DNA of 29,436 nucleotides from Methylotenera_A sp040387095. GTDB lineage: Bacteria; Pseudomonadota; Gammaproteobacteria; Burkholderiales; Methylophilaceae. Position 1 is the stretch's first letter, and the number at the start of each line of letters is the position of its first letter. The stretch is from positions 1-29,436 of the forward strand of contig JAZKEJ010000174.1 in the NCBI GenBank assembly GCA_040387095.1, in the 5' to 3' direction. Below the pieces are notes generated by a model. The model did no database searches. It worked only from the letters and a program-made list of their open reading frames with translations, and was not told the origin of the DNA. A program made the translations under genes and the position numbers. Positions 22,993-29,436 of this stretch are shown in pieces.

Positions 22993-24051
22993 ATGATGAA
23001 CGAAACCCGTATAAAACCTGATGCTACATCGCACGCTAATATTGTTCTAGCGAATCCACGTGGATTCTGTGCGGGTGTTGACCGCGCCATCATTATCGTA
23101 GAGCAAGCATTAGAGAAATTCGGCGCGCCGATCTATGTGCGTAACGAAGTGGTCCACAATAAATTTGTAGTCGATGGACTGCGGGCTAAAGGCGCTATTT
23201 TTGTCAATGAACTGGATAAAATCCCCACTGGTAGTACGGTGATTTTTAGCGCGCATGGCGTATCTAAAGCTGTTAGAAAAGAAGCCGAATCACGCGGACT
23301 AATAGCATTTGATGCAACCTGTCCGCTGGTCACGAAAGTGCATATCGAAGTAGCTAAAATGCGCCAAGCTAATATGGAAATCGTGATGATTGGTCACAAA
23401 GGACATCCTGAAGTTGAGGGGACCATGGGTCAAGCGGAGCGGGGCCAAGCAGAATCGGGTAAAGCCGAAAGCGGCCAAGTTGAAGATGATCATCCTGAAG
23501 ATAATCCTGCTGATTTAGGTATGTATTTGGTGGAAACGCCTGAGGATGTGCTGAACTTAACAGTTAAAAATCCTGAAAAACTGGCTTTTGTTACGCAAAC
23601 AACGCTTTCTATGGATGATGCAGCATTGGTGATCAACGCGTTAAAAGCCAAATTTCCGCTGATTAAAGCACCCAAAAGCGACGATATTTGCTATGCCACG
23701 CAAAATCGCCAAGATGCCGTCAAAATCATGGCGAAAGATTGTGACTTAGTGATTGTGGTCGGCTCACCCAATAGCTCAAACTCCAACCGATTAAGGGAGG
23801 TCGCGCAAAATCAAGGTGTTGAAGCATACATGGTGGACAACGCCAGCTATTTGAAAGCCGAATGGTTGCTTGGCAAAAAGAAAATCGGTGTTTCTGCTGG
23901 CGCATCTGCACCAGAAGTGTTGGTGAAAGAAGTGATTGAGAAATTACAAGCTTTATGTGCGGCGGAAGTAACCGAGTTACAGGGCGTGATAGAAAGCGTG
24001 GTATTTCAACTGCCAAAAAACTTAACTAATACTGTCACAAAGCCTAAGTAA
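22993..24051 (+). CDS. ispH: 4-hydroxy-3-methylbut-2-enyl diphosphate reductase, with inserted repeat linker
   Basis: A 352-residue IspH, the last enzyme of the MEP isoprenoid pathway. The [4Fe-4S] ligands are C26 (NPRGFCAGVDRAI), C110 (FDATCPLVTKVH) and C233 (DDICYATQNRQ). Substrate-binding histidines are H55 (VVHNKF), H89 (SAHGVS) and H138 (GHKGHPEVEGTMGQ), with the catalytic Glu at 140. Directly after GTMG comes an insertion of about 25 residues made of four five-residue repeats (GQAER, GQAES, GKAES, GQVED) and an acidic tail, before the normal MYLVETPEDV. The insertion is in frame and probably forms a surface loop. The protein starts MMNETR; either ATG could be used. Confidence 0.95.
   Translation: MMNETRIKPDATSHANIVLANPRGFCAGVDRAIIIVEQALEKFGAPIYVRNEVVHNKFVVDGLRAKGAIFVNELDKIPTGSTVIFSAHGVSKAVRKEAESRGLIAFDATCPLVTKVHIEVAKMRQANMEIVMIGHKGHPEVEGTMGQAERGQAESGKAESGQVEDDHPEDNPADLGMYLVETPEDVLNLTVKNPEKLAFVTQTTLSMDDAALVINALKAKFPLIKAPKSDDICYATQNRQDAVKIMAKDCDLVIVVGSPNSSNSNRLREVAQNQGVEAYMVDNASYLKAEWLLGKKKIGVSAGASAPEVLVKEVIEKLQALCAAEVTELQGVIESVVFQLPKNLTNTVTKPK
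23428..23487 (+). repeat. 4 x 15-bp in-frame tandem repeat inside ispH
   Basis: Four consecutive degenerate 15-base units encode GQAER, GQAES, GKAES and GQVED. Third-codon-position differences show that the units have diverged, so this is an old expansion that can still be compared between strains. Confidence 0.9.
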
Positions 24052-24057
24052 AATAGA

Positions 24058-24072
24058 CCTCTTTTAAAGAGG
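24058..24072 (+). promoter_or_regulatory. palindrome over the putative ribosome binding site of the acyltransferase gene
   Basis: CCTCTTTTAAAGAGG is a 15-base palindrome that can fold as CCTCT-TTTAA-AGAGG. The right arm AGAGG is the only Shine-Dalgarno-like sequence before the ATG at 24086, though at 13 bases it is rather far. Folding would hide it. The site also lies 6 bases after the ispH stop, so it could equally be a weak 3' hairpin of ispH. Confidence 0.35.
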
Positions 24073-24085
24073 ATACTAAATTACG

Positions 24086-24697
24086 ATGAATGGGCTATTA
24101 AGAAAAATATTGCATTACTTTGCTTTTGAAAAAAGCAAATTTACATGGCTTTATTTAAAACTATGCAAACCTTCTTCAAAAGAGTACACAGGGCTATTAA
24201 AAAAAAGGAACTTTTTTTACGCAATGGGCAATAACTGCAATGTTAACTTAGGTGCAAATATTACTGATCCTAAACTGGTTAAATTAGGTAACAATGTTAG
24301 GTTGTCTGATTGCACAATCCTTGGACATGACGGTGTGGTTAATATGCTCAATGTAGCTTACAACCTAAAATTAGATGCGGTAGGCAAGGTTGACATCCAA
24401 GATAATGTATTTATTGGTCATGGTGCAATTATTATGCCCAACGTAACCATCGGCAGTAACGCAGTGGTTGCTGCAGGGGCCGTAGTTACCAAAGATGTTT
24501 TATCAGGCGACATTGTCGGTGGTGTTCCAGCAAAATGTATTGGCAAAGTGGATGACTTGGTAAAGAAAATACAGGTTAAAAATGGCGATTATCCTTGGTT
24601 AGAAATAATCGTGGCTAGGCAAGGTGCTTTTGATGCGAAGCTAGAGCCTTTGTTGGTTAAAATGCGCCAACAATATTTTTTTGAGCATAATACTTGA
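24086..24697 (+). CDS. left-handed beta-helix (hexapeptide-repeat) acyltransferase
   Basis: A 203-residue protein. An N-terminal basic, aromatic-rich segment of about 45 residues precedes the hexapeptide-repeat helix. Repeat rungs read NVNLGANITDPKLVKLGNNV, VDIQDNVFIGHGAIIMPNVT and IGSNAVVAAGAVVTKDVLSG, ending with the family's VGGVPAKCIGKVD cap. H81 (ILGHDG) or H112 (IGHGAI) are candidate active-site histidines. It resembles O-acetyltransferases of the WcaF/CysE-like group that modify sugars in surface polysaccharides. The substrate cannot be told. No polysaccharide genes surround it, and it looks more AT-rich and Lys/Asn-rich than its neighbours, so it may be a later arrival between ispH and nudB. 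Confidence 0.85.
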   Translation: MNGLLRKILHYFAFEKSKFTWLYLKLCKPSSKEYTGLLKKRNFFYAMGNNCNVNLGANITDPKLVKLGNNVRLSDCTILGHDGVVNMLNVAYNLKLDAVGKVDIQDNVFIGHGAIIMPNVTIGSNAVVAAGAVVTKDVLSGDIVGGVPAKCIGKVDDLVKKIQVKNGDYPWLEIIVARQGAFDAKLEPLLVKMRQQYFFEHNT

Positions 24698-24720
24698 TCA
24701 CAGTCAATTAGCTTGAGTGA

Positions 24721-25173
24721 ATGAAAAAATATAAAACCCCTATTTCGGCACTCGTGCTGATTCATACCAGAGATTTGCAAGTATTAATTATGGAACGTGC
24801 TGATAAAGCCGGCTTTTGGCAATCGGTGACGGGCAGTTTGGAAAATGATGAAACGCCAAAACAGGCGGCGATTCGTGAAGTGTTTGAAGAAACAGGACTA
24901 GATACCAATCAATACGATTTACAGGACTGGCAAGCCAGCAATGTTTATGAGATTTATCCGCACTGGCGGCATCGCTATGCACCAGGTGTGGTTGAAAACA
25001 TAGAACATCTATTTGGCTTGGAATTGCCGCAGCCTATGCCGATTACACTAGCCGCAGATGAGCACGTTGGTTACGAATGGGTAGATTGGCGTGAAGCAGC
25101 GAATCGCGTTTTTTCCTGGACCAATATTGATGCGCTTAAAAAATTAGGCGAACGACATGGTTTGGTTTTGTAA
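24721..25173 (+). CDS. nudB: dihydroneopterin triphosphate diphosphatase (Nudix)
   Basis: A 150-residue Nudix hydrolase. The Nudix box is GSLENDETPKQAAIREVFEE followed by TGL, matching GX5EX7REUXEEXGU. NudB-type features flank it: KTPISALVLIHTRDLQVLIM at the start, RADKAGFWQSVTGSLE, and the segment NVYEIYPHWRHRYAPGVVEN followed by EHLFGLELP. It removes pyrophosphate from dihydroneopterin triphosphate, the second step of folate synthesis. It starts 23 bases after the acyltransferase gene. No canonical ribosome binding site is visible, so it may be translated from the upstream transcript. Confidence 0.93.
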   Translation: MKKYKTPISALVLIHTRDLQVLIMERADKAGFWQSVTGSLENDETPKQAAIREVFEETGLDTNQYDLQDWQASNVYEIYPHWRHRYAPGVVENIEHLFGLELPQPMPITLAADEHVGYEWVDWREAANRVFSWTNIDALKKLGERHGLVL

Positions 25174-25299
25174 CATAGTCTGTTGTTAGTAATTTACTTT
25201 TTTATACAATCGCTTAATAAAAAAATTCCCTAATAAAAATCACCCAGCAAAAAAATAGTTATAAAATAAACCTTTCAAGTGTGACAAGCTCAAACGTAT
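25174..25299 (+). promoter_or_regulatory. nadA upstream region with a possible promoter
   Basis: This AT-rich 126-base spacer contains TTGTTA (25183-25188) and TACAAT (25205-25210) with 16 bases between, a fair sigma70 pair. Long A-runs follow. No clear Shine-Dalgarno precedes the nadA ATG at 25300. No hairpin terminator for nudB was seen. Confidence 0.35.
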
Positions 25300-26412
25300 A
25301 TGCAAACACAAGTTGTTAAAACTAGCCCCATAAAATTTGAAAAATACCAGGCTGTCGATGATGCCGATTGTCAGCGTCGCATTTTTGCTGCGCGCAATAA
25401 GCTGGGCAAACGCTTGGTGATTCTAGGTCACCATTATCAAAATGAAGCAGTTTATCGCCATGCTGATTTCACAGGTGATTCGCTTAAATTATCGCGTTAT
25501 TGCGAAGATTTGGATGCAGAATTTATCGTATTTCTTGGCGTACATTTTATGGCAGAAGTGGCAGATATTTTAAGCCGCCCGGAACAAATCGTTGTTCTGC
25601 CAGACTTGGCTGCGGGTTGCAGTATGGCGGATATGGCGAATCTGGCTAAAGTAGAGCGCAGCTATCGCGAACTGAGTAAAGTGCTAGATTTTGATGAAAC
25701 CATCACGCCTGTTACCTATATTAACTCTGCAGCCGATTTAAAAGCGTTTTGCGGCGAGCATGGCGGCATCGTTTGCACCAGTACTAACGCCCCAAAAATA
25801 TTGGAATGGAGTTTCGCGCAGCGCGAAAAAGTGTTGTTTTTCCCAGACCAGAATCTAGGACGTTGGTCTGGTCATAAAATGAGCATTCCGCTAGAACAAA
25901 TGCCGATTTGGGATCCCGATCAGCCAATGGGCGGTTTAACCGTCGAAGAAATCAAAAATGCCAAGATACTATTGTGGAAAGGTCACTGTGCGGTGCATCA
26001 GATGTTTAGGCTGCAAAATATCACTAAATTCCGCGCTGAACATCCTGATGGTGTTGTGATTTCGCATCCCGAAGCGCCGTTTGAAGTATGCTTGAACTCG
26101 GACTTTGTGGGCTCTACCGAATATATCTTAAAGACTGTGAGTGACTCAGCGCCCAATACCAAATGGCTGGTCGGTACTGAATTAAATTTAGTGAATCGCT
26201 TGGCCGAACAAATGAAACCGCAAGGAAAATTAGTGCAATTTATGAGTCATGTAGTGTGCGAATGCAGCACCATGGCGCGTATAGACCCGCAGCACTTGGC
26301 TTGGACGTTAGAAAATCTGGCTGAAGGAAAAATCGTCAATCAGATTAAAGTACCTGAACATGATGCCAAATTAGCCAAACTTACACTAGACCGTATGTTG
26401 GCGGCTTCATAA
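25300..26412 (+). CDS. nadA: quinolinate synthase
   Basis: A 370-residue NadA. It condenses iminoaspartate with dihydroxyacetone phosphate to quinolinate for NAD synthesis and uses a [4Fe-4S] cluster. Candidate cluster cysteines are C107 (LAAGCSMADM), C230 (WKGHCAVHQMF) and C320 or C322 (HVVCECSTMARI). Other family stretches are LVILGHHYQNEAVYRHADFT near residue 40, VVLPDLAAGC, YINSAADLKAFCGEHGGIVC and WLVGTELNLVNRL. The stop codon abuts the start codon of the HIT-protein gene, so the two are co-transcribed. Confidence 0.96.
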   Translation: MQTQVVKTSPIKFEKYQAVDDADCQRRIFAARNKLGKRLVILGHHYQNEAVYRHADFTGDSLKLSRYCEDLDAEFIVFLGVHFMAEVADILSRPEQIVVLPDLAAGCSMADMANLAKVERSYRELSKVLDFDETITPVTYINSAADLKAFCGEHGGIVCTSTNAPKILEWSFAQREKVLFFPDQNLGRWSGHKMSIPLEQMPIWDPDQPMGGLTVEEIKNAKILLWKGHCAVHQMFRLQNITKFRAEHPDGVVISHPEAPFEVCLNSDFVGSTEYILKTVSDSAPNTKWLVGTELNLVNRLAEQMKPQGKLVQFMSHVVCECSTMARIDPQHLAWTLENLAEGKIVNQIKVPEHDAKLAKLTLDRMLAAS

Positions 26413-26850
26413 TTGAGCGACTGCGATTTATGCAAGCCAAGTCCGCACCAAATTTTATGGCAAGATGATTTTTGCCGCGTGGTGCTGTTAAACGATGTGG
26501 ATTATCCGGCTTATTGCCGTGTTGAATTACTTGAACATATCAAGGAAATGACCGATTTGGCGCCACATCAGCGCGCAAGGACAATGAAAATAGTTTTTGC
26601 AGTTGAGTTGGCATTAAGAGAAATAACCCATGCCGATAAAATCAATCTGGCCAGTTTGGGCAATAAAACACCACATGTGCATTGGCATGTAATTCCGCGT
26701 TTTGAACATGACAAGCATTTTCCTAATTCTTATTGGGGTGAAGCGCTTCGAGATGGTGGAGCTTTTTTGCTAAATGAATCGCAGAAAAAAGACCTACAAA
26801 ATAAAGTAAAAGCGCATATTGAATGCAGTTTGCAATCAGAACAAAATTAA
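26413..26850 (+). CDS. HIT family protein (histidine triad nucleotide hydrolase)
   Basis: A 145-residue HIT-domain protein. The triad motif is P-H88-V-H90-W-H92-V-I (NKTPHVHWHVIPRFEHD). The N-terminus begins with C4-x2-C7 (MSDCDLCKPS), as in several bacterial HIT proteins. HIT proteins hydrolyse nucleoside phosphoramidates, dinucleoside polyphosphates or related nucleotides; the substrate here is unknown. The start must be the TTG immediately after the nadA stop, because the next in-frame ATG (codon 46) would cut into the fold. Zero-base spacing and the TTG start suggest translation depends on ribosomes finishing nadA. Confidence 0.9.
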   Translation: MSDCDLCKPSPHQILWQDDFCRVVLLNDVDYPAYCRVELLEHIKEMTDLAPHQRARTMKIVFAVELALREITHADKINLASLGNKTPHVHWHVIPRFEHDKHFPNSYWGEALRDGGAFLLNESQKKDLQNKVKAHIECSLQSEQN

Positions 26851-26863
26851 TTATTATTGATGT

Positions 26864-26910
26864 AAGTTAACCTATTTTTAGTGTTAACTTCTGGTTGATT
26901 TATTCAACCA
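26864..26910. terminator. two adjacent hairpins in the convergent HIT/ferredoxin junction
   Basis: AAGTTAAC (26864-26871) pairs with GTTAACTT (26883-26890) over 11 bases that include a T5 run. TGGTTGA (26892-26898) pairs with TCAACCA (26904-26910) over five bases and spans the ferredoxin gene's stop codon. Neither has a good U tract after it. They are the only terminator-like structures between the two convergent operons. Confidence 0.4.
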
Positions 26911-27229
26911 ATAATCGATTCACTACTTTGCCATTGATTAAATGGCTTTCAATAATCTCATCGATATCGTCATTGTCCACAAACGTGTACCAAATCGCCT
27001 GCGGATAAACGACTAATAACGGGCCTAACTCGCAACGGTCAAAACAGCCCGCACGATTAATCCGTACTTTACCCTCACCGTTTAAACCTAGTTTTTTTAC
27101 ACGTGATTTCATATAATCAAATGCCGTTTCAGCGCCTTTGTCTTGGCAGCAAGGCTCTCCGTCCGGACGTTGATTCAGGCAGAAAAATACATGATGCTTA
27201 AAGTGATTATCCATAACATTAATGCTCAT
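26900..27229 (-). CDS. thioredoxin-like [2Fe-2S] ferredoxin
   Basis: A 109-residue protein of the thioredoxin-fold (2Fe-2S) ferredoxin family. Cysteines are C17 in HHVFFCLNQRPDGEPCCQDK, C27/C28 in the same stretch, and C62-x3-C66 in RINRAGCFDRCELGPLLVVY. Four of them would bind the cluster. YPQAIWYTFVDNDDIDEIIE is the typical C-terminal stretch. Such ferredoxins are small electron carriers, and the partner is unknown. It is last in a minus-strand mpl - tonB-like - ferredoxin operon, 13 bases after the TonB-like gene. Confidence 0.93.
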   Translation of the reverse strand: MSINVMDNHFKHHVFFCLNQRPDGEPCCQDKGAETAFDYMKSRVKKLGLNGEGKVRINRAGCFDRCELGPLLVVYPQAIWYTFVDNDDIDEIIESHLINGKVVNRLLVE

Positions 27230-27242
27230 TTTTTCTTTAAAA

Positions 27243-28241
27243 TCATTGGGTTGCCAATGCGTCTTCCTGCGTAAAAGTCCAGGTACGGGTAATACCCAAA
27301 ATATCGGTATTTTTTTTCATTTCATCGGTAAATTTGGCATAGGGTGCGGCTAAATACACAATATTTTTGGCGGCTTCATCTAACACTTTAGAGCCTGAGC
27401 TCTTATCAATATCAATCTTTTCGACGCTGCCATCTGCTTTAATGGATACAGTCATGCGCAATTGGCCATAGATTTTTTGATTGCGCGCCGCTTCCGGATA
27501 ATTCATATTGCCGATGCGCTCCACTTTTTGTCGCCATGCTTCCAGATACATGGCATCACTGGCTTCTTTGGTGCGTGCCCCGATAAATCTTCTTTTCGGC
27601 CGCTTTTGATACTCATCTTGTTGTTTGGCGATCTGCGCTTCCAAACGGTCTATTTCAACACTTGCCGCAATTAAATCGGCGCGATTAAGTGATTTAGCTA
27701 GCGCTTTTTGGTCACCTTGTTCAGGGTCCGCAGAAGCAGCTTCTTGCGTAGGATTTGACTCTACTTTTTTGGTGGCATTAATCTGTGTTAATAATTCTTG
27801 CGCTTGCTTTTCTAAAATATCGACACGCTGCTGTTCACGCGCTTCTTGCGCTTTTAACTTGGCCGCTTTTGCCGCGCTGTGCGCATCTGCGCTCGGCCTT
27901 AGTTTCACTTCTGTGTTTTTTTGCTTGGGCGCCGGCAACGCCGTTTTCATTTGCCGATTCGCATCCGTATTACCACCACGATCTAAATTAGCCTGTGCCA
28001 ATAACTCGGCTTTTTCAGGCGCTTTTTTGGTTTTGGCATTGACCAGCACTACATTTAATGAAGGTAATTTATTGGCGAGGCGTTTCAGTTCTGGCTCAAA
28101 GTGAATGGTTAATATCACAGCATGTATGATCACAGATATGGCAATGGCAACACCAAATGCGTTACCAAATGCATTGTAAGCCAACAAATGACGCTTTGTC
28201 GATTTAGTTGCCAATTCGGATTGTTTCAGCACAGCACTCAA
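27243..28241 (-). CDS. TonB-like energy transducer
   Basis: A 332-residue protein. A single N-terminal transmembrane helix lies at about 27-48 (FGVAIAISVIIHAVILTIHF). A long charged Ala/Lys/Gln/Glu-rich helical or coiled region follows (about 105-225). The TonB-type C-terminal domain lies at about 235-325 (YLEAWRQKVERIGNMNYPEA, YGQLRMTVSIKADGSVEKID and ending GITRTWTFTQ). TonB proteins carry proton-motive force to outer-membrane transporters. The spacer is helical rather than Pro-Lys-rich, and no exbB, exbD or TonB-dependent receptor is nearby. It may work with ExbBD encoded elsewhere, or in an envelope role linked to mpl. Confidence 0.87.
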   Translation of the reverse strand: MSAVLKQSELATKSTKRHLLAYNAFGNAFGVAIAISVIIHAVILTIHFEPELKRLANKLPSLNVVLVNAKTKKAPEKAELLAQANLDRGGNTDANRQMKTALPAPKQKNTEVKLRPSADAHSAAKAAKLKAQEAREQQRVDILEKQAQELLTQINATKKVESNPTQEAASADPEQGDQKALAKSLNRADLIAASVEIDRLEAQIAKQQDEYQKRPKRRFIGARTKEASDAMYLEAWRQKVERIGNMNYPEAARNQKIYGQLRMTVSIKADGSVEKIDIDKSSGSKVLDEAAKNIVYLAAPYAKFTDEMKKNTDILGITRTWTFTQEDALATQ

Positions 28242-28270
28242 ACTTTATTTTCCGTTAACGGTTTACTTGC

Positions 28271-29436
28271 TCAAGATTGTGAAGCATTTAGCGCGTCAAG
28301 AATTTTTTGATGCACACCACCAAAACCGCCATTGCTCATCACCAAAATATGGTCGCCCTGTTTGGCTGCATCGCTAATCGCTTTGACTAATAAATTTAGA
28401 TCATCAAAGGTTTGGGCTTTATTTGCAATCGATTTTAATGCATCAGCGACATCCCAGCCTAAATTCGCACCATAGCAAAATACCAGGTCGGCATCTTTCA
28501 AGCTGGCGGGCAATGCGTCTTTCATCACGCCCAGTTTCATGGTGTTACTTCTAGGTTCAAGCACCGCTAATATGCGCGCGTGATTTAAATTTTCAGCGCC
28601 TGATTTAATATCACTGATCTTGGCGCGTAAGCCTGCAACTGTCGTTTCGATCGCCGTCGGATGATGCGCAAAATCATCATAAACGGTAATGTTATTCACC
28701 ACGCCCTTAGTTTCCATGCGGCGCTTCACATTTTTAAATTCCGTCAATGCGGCAATACTGACATCAGTAGAAACCCCCACATGGCGCGCGGCTGCGATAC
28801 TTGCCAAGGCGTTCATACGATTATGCTCACCCAACAAATCCCAATTCACTCGACCTTGCGATTTGCCCTGATAGACCACATCAAAACTACCATCGCCGGT
28901 TGCATTGTCGGCTTGCCAATCTGCATCGGTGCCAAATTTTTCCACTGGCGTCCAGCAGCCCTTTTCAATCACGCGATTCAGGCTAGACTCTTTACCATTA
29001 GCCACTACTAAACCCTGCTGTGGAACGGTGCGAACTAAGTGATGGAACTGTTTTTCAATCGCAGCCAGATCATCAAAAATATCGGCATGGTCAAATTCCA
29101 AGTTATTTAATACTGCCGTGCGCGGGCGGTAGTGCACAAATTTTGAACGCTTATCGAAGAACGCGGTGTCGTATTCGTCGGCTTCAATGACGAAAAAAGG
29201 CGAAATGCTTTTGGTGTCTTGCTTTGGTGATAGTGGCAAACGTGCCGAAACATCAAAGTTTTGTGGTACACCGCCGATTAAAAAACCTGGTGCCAAACCT
29301 GCGTATTCCAATATCCAAGCTAACATAGATGAAGTAGTTGTTTTACCATGCGTTCCAGCAACCGCTAAAACCCATTTACCCTGCAGCACATTCTCTGCCA
29401 GCCATTGCGGGCCGGAAATATAAGGCAAGCTAAAAT
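28271..29436 (-). CDS. mpl: UDP-N-acetylmuramate:L-Ala-gamma-D-Glu-meso-DAP ligase, C-terminal 388 residues
   Basis: A Mur ligase family protein that recycles the murein tripeptide onto UDP-MurNAc. The P-loop is VAGTHGKTTTSSML. Other Mur ligase blocks are FVIEADEYDTAFFDKRSKFV, VLNNLEFDHADIF, LGEHNRMNALASIAAARHVG, VYDDFAHHPTAIETTVAGLR and AVLEPRSNTMKLGVM. Mpl is favoured over MurC by LIGGVPQNFDVSARL and the short final GGFGGVHQKILDAL. The coding frame continues beyond 29436; the in-frame TTG at 29428 is an internal leucine (FSLPYISGPQWL), so about 65 N-terminal residues lie outside the window. The stop is 29 bases before the TonB-like gene. Confidence 0.94.
   Translation of the reverse strand, partial: FSLPYISGPQWLAENVLQGKWVLAVAGTHGKTTTSSMLAWILEYAGLAPGFLIGGVPQNFDVSARLPLSPKQDTKSISPFFVIEADEYDTAFFDKRSKFVHYRPRTAVLNNLEFDHADIFDDLAAIEKQFHHLVRTVPQQGLVVANGKESSLNRVIEKGCWTPVEKFGTDADWQADNATGDGSFDVVYQGKSQGRVNWDLLGEHNRMNALASIAAARHVGVSTDVSIAALTEFKNVKRRMETKGVVNNITVYDDFAHHPTAIETTVAGLRAKISDIKSGAENLNHARILAVLEPRSNTMKLGVMKDALPASLKDADLVFCYGANLGWDVADALKSIANKAQTFDDLNLLVKAISDAAKQGDHILVMSNGGFGGVHQKILDALNASQS

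Noticed and set aside
23428..23487. CRISPR-like or mobile repeat
   Set aside because: The units are contiguous without spacers, in frame, and encode a protein linker in ispH.
27625..28104. 159-residue Cys/Ala/Ser-rich frame opposite the TonB-like gene
   Set aside because: Its composition is that of a reverse complement of the Ala/Lys/Glu-rich TonB spacer; it is a shadow frame.
29426..29428. TTG at 29428 as the mpl start
   Set aside because: Coding similarity continues upstream to the window edge, and about 65 expected N-terminal residues are missing, so the codon is an internal leucine.

Overview
This is a chromosomal segment of a Gram-negative, AT-leaning proteobacterium. The gene set fits a betaproteobacterium, most likely a Methylophilaceae-type (Methylotenera/Methylophilus-like) methylotroph. 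The grounds are the block gatA-gatC diverging from mreBCD-mrdA-rodA-rlpA-dacC-ybeD-lipB-lipA, a proteobacterial 'ferrooxidans-type' gshA next to gshB, the minor-pilin/pilY1 cluster, and purU. The family assignment is inference from gene content and protein flavour, not from a marker gene. Most of the window is core housekeeping. No rRNA, tRNA, CRISPR array, insertion sequence, phage or integrase gene was found.

Layout. 1-392 (minus): the start of gatA and all of gatC. 608-10212 (plus): a long, tightly packed cell-shape and envelope operon (mreB, mreC, mreD, PBP2/mrdA, rodA, rlpA, D-Ala-D-Ala carboxypeptidase, DUF493/ybeD, lipB, lipA). The elongasome genes lead into lipoate synthesis. 10275-13643 (plus): the glutathione pathway (gshA, gshB) and then apbE, which has its own good promoter placed so that its mRNA may be leaderless. 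20147-13881 (minus): a type IV pilus minor-pilin operon, pilE-pilV-pilW-pilX-pilY1-fimT. 20354-21940 (plus): lptM and lysA, both cut by an assembly gap, then a small unknown lipoprotein closed by a clear intrinsic terminator. 22036-22890 (minus): purU. 22993-26850 (plus): ispH, a hexapeptide acyltransferase, nudB, nadA and a HIT protein. 29436-26900 (minus): mpl (cut by the window edge), a TonB-like protein and a thioredoxin-like [2Fe-2S] ferredoxin.

Two runs of exactly 100 N (9921-10020 and 20440-20539) are scaffold placeholders. The first hides the middle of lipA. The second hides the end of lptM and the start of lysA. The open frame that runs through the second gap is not a fusion gene.

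The observations most worth a second look are: two poly-G tracts (9 and 8 bases on the coding strand) inside pilY1, a gene family whose Neisseria members (pilC) phase-vary through a poly-G tract; a four-unit 15-bp tandem repeat that inserts a charged linker into IspH next to its active-site loop; a sigma70-type promoter that would start transcription at the apbE start codon; a calcium-loop signature in PilX while the equivalent loop in PilY1 looks eroded; and the exchange of pilE and fimT at the ends of the pilin operon. I saw no wholly new multi-gene system.
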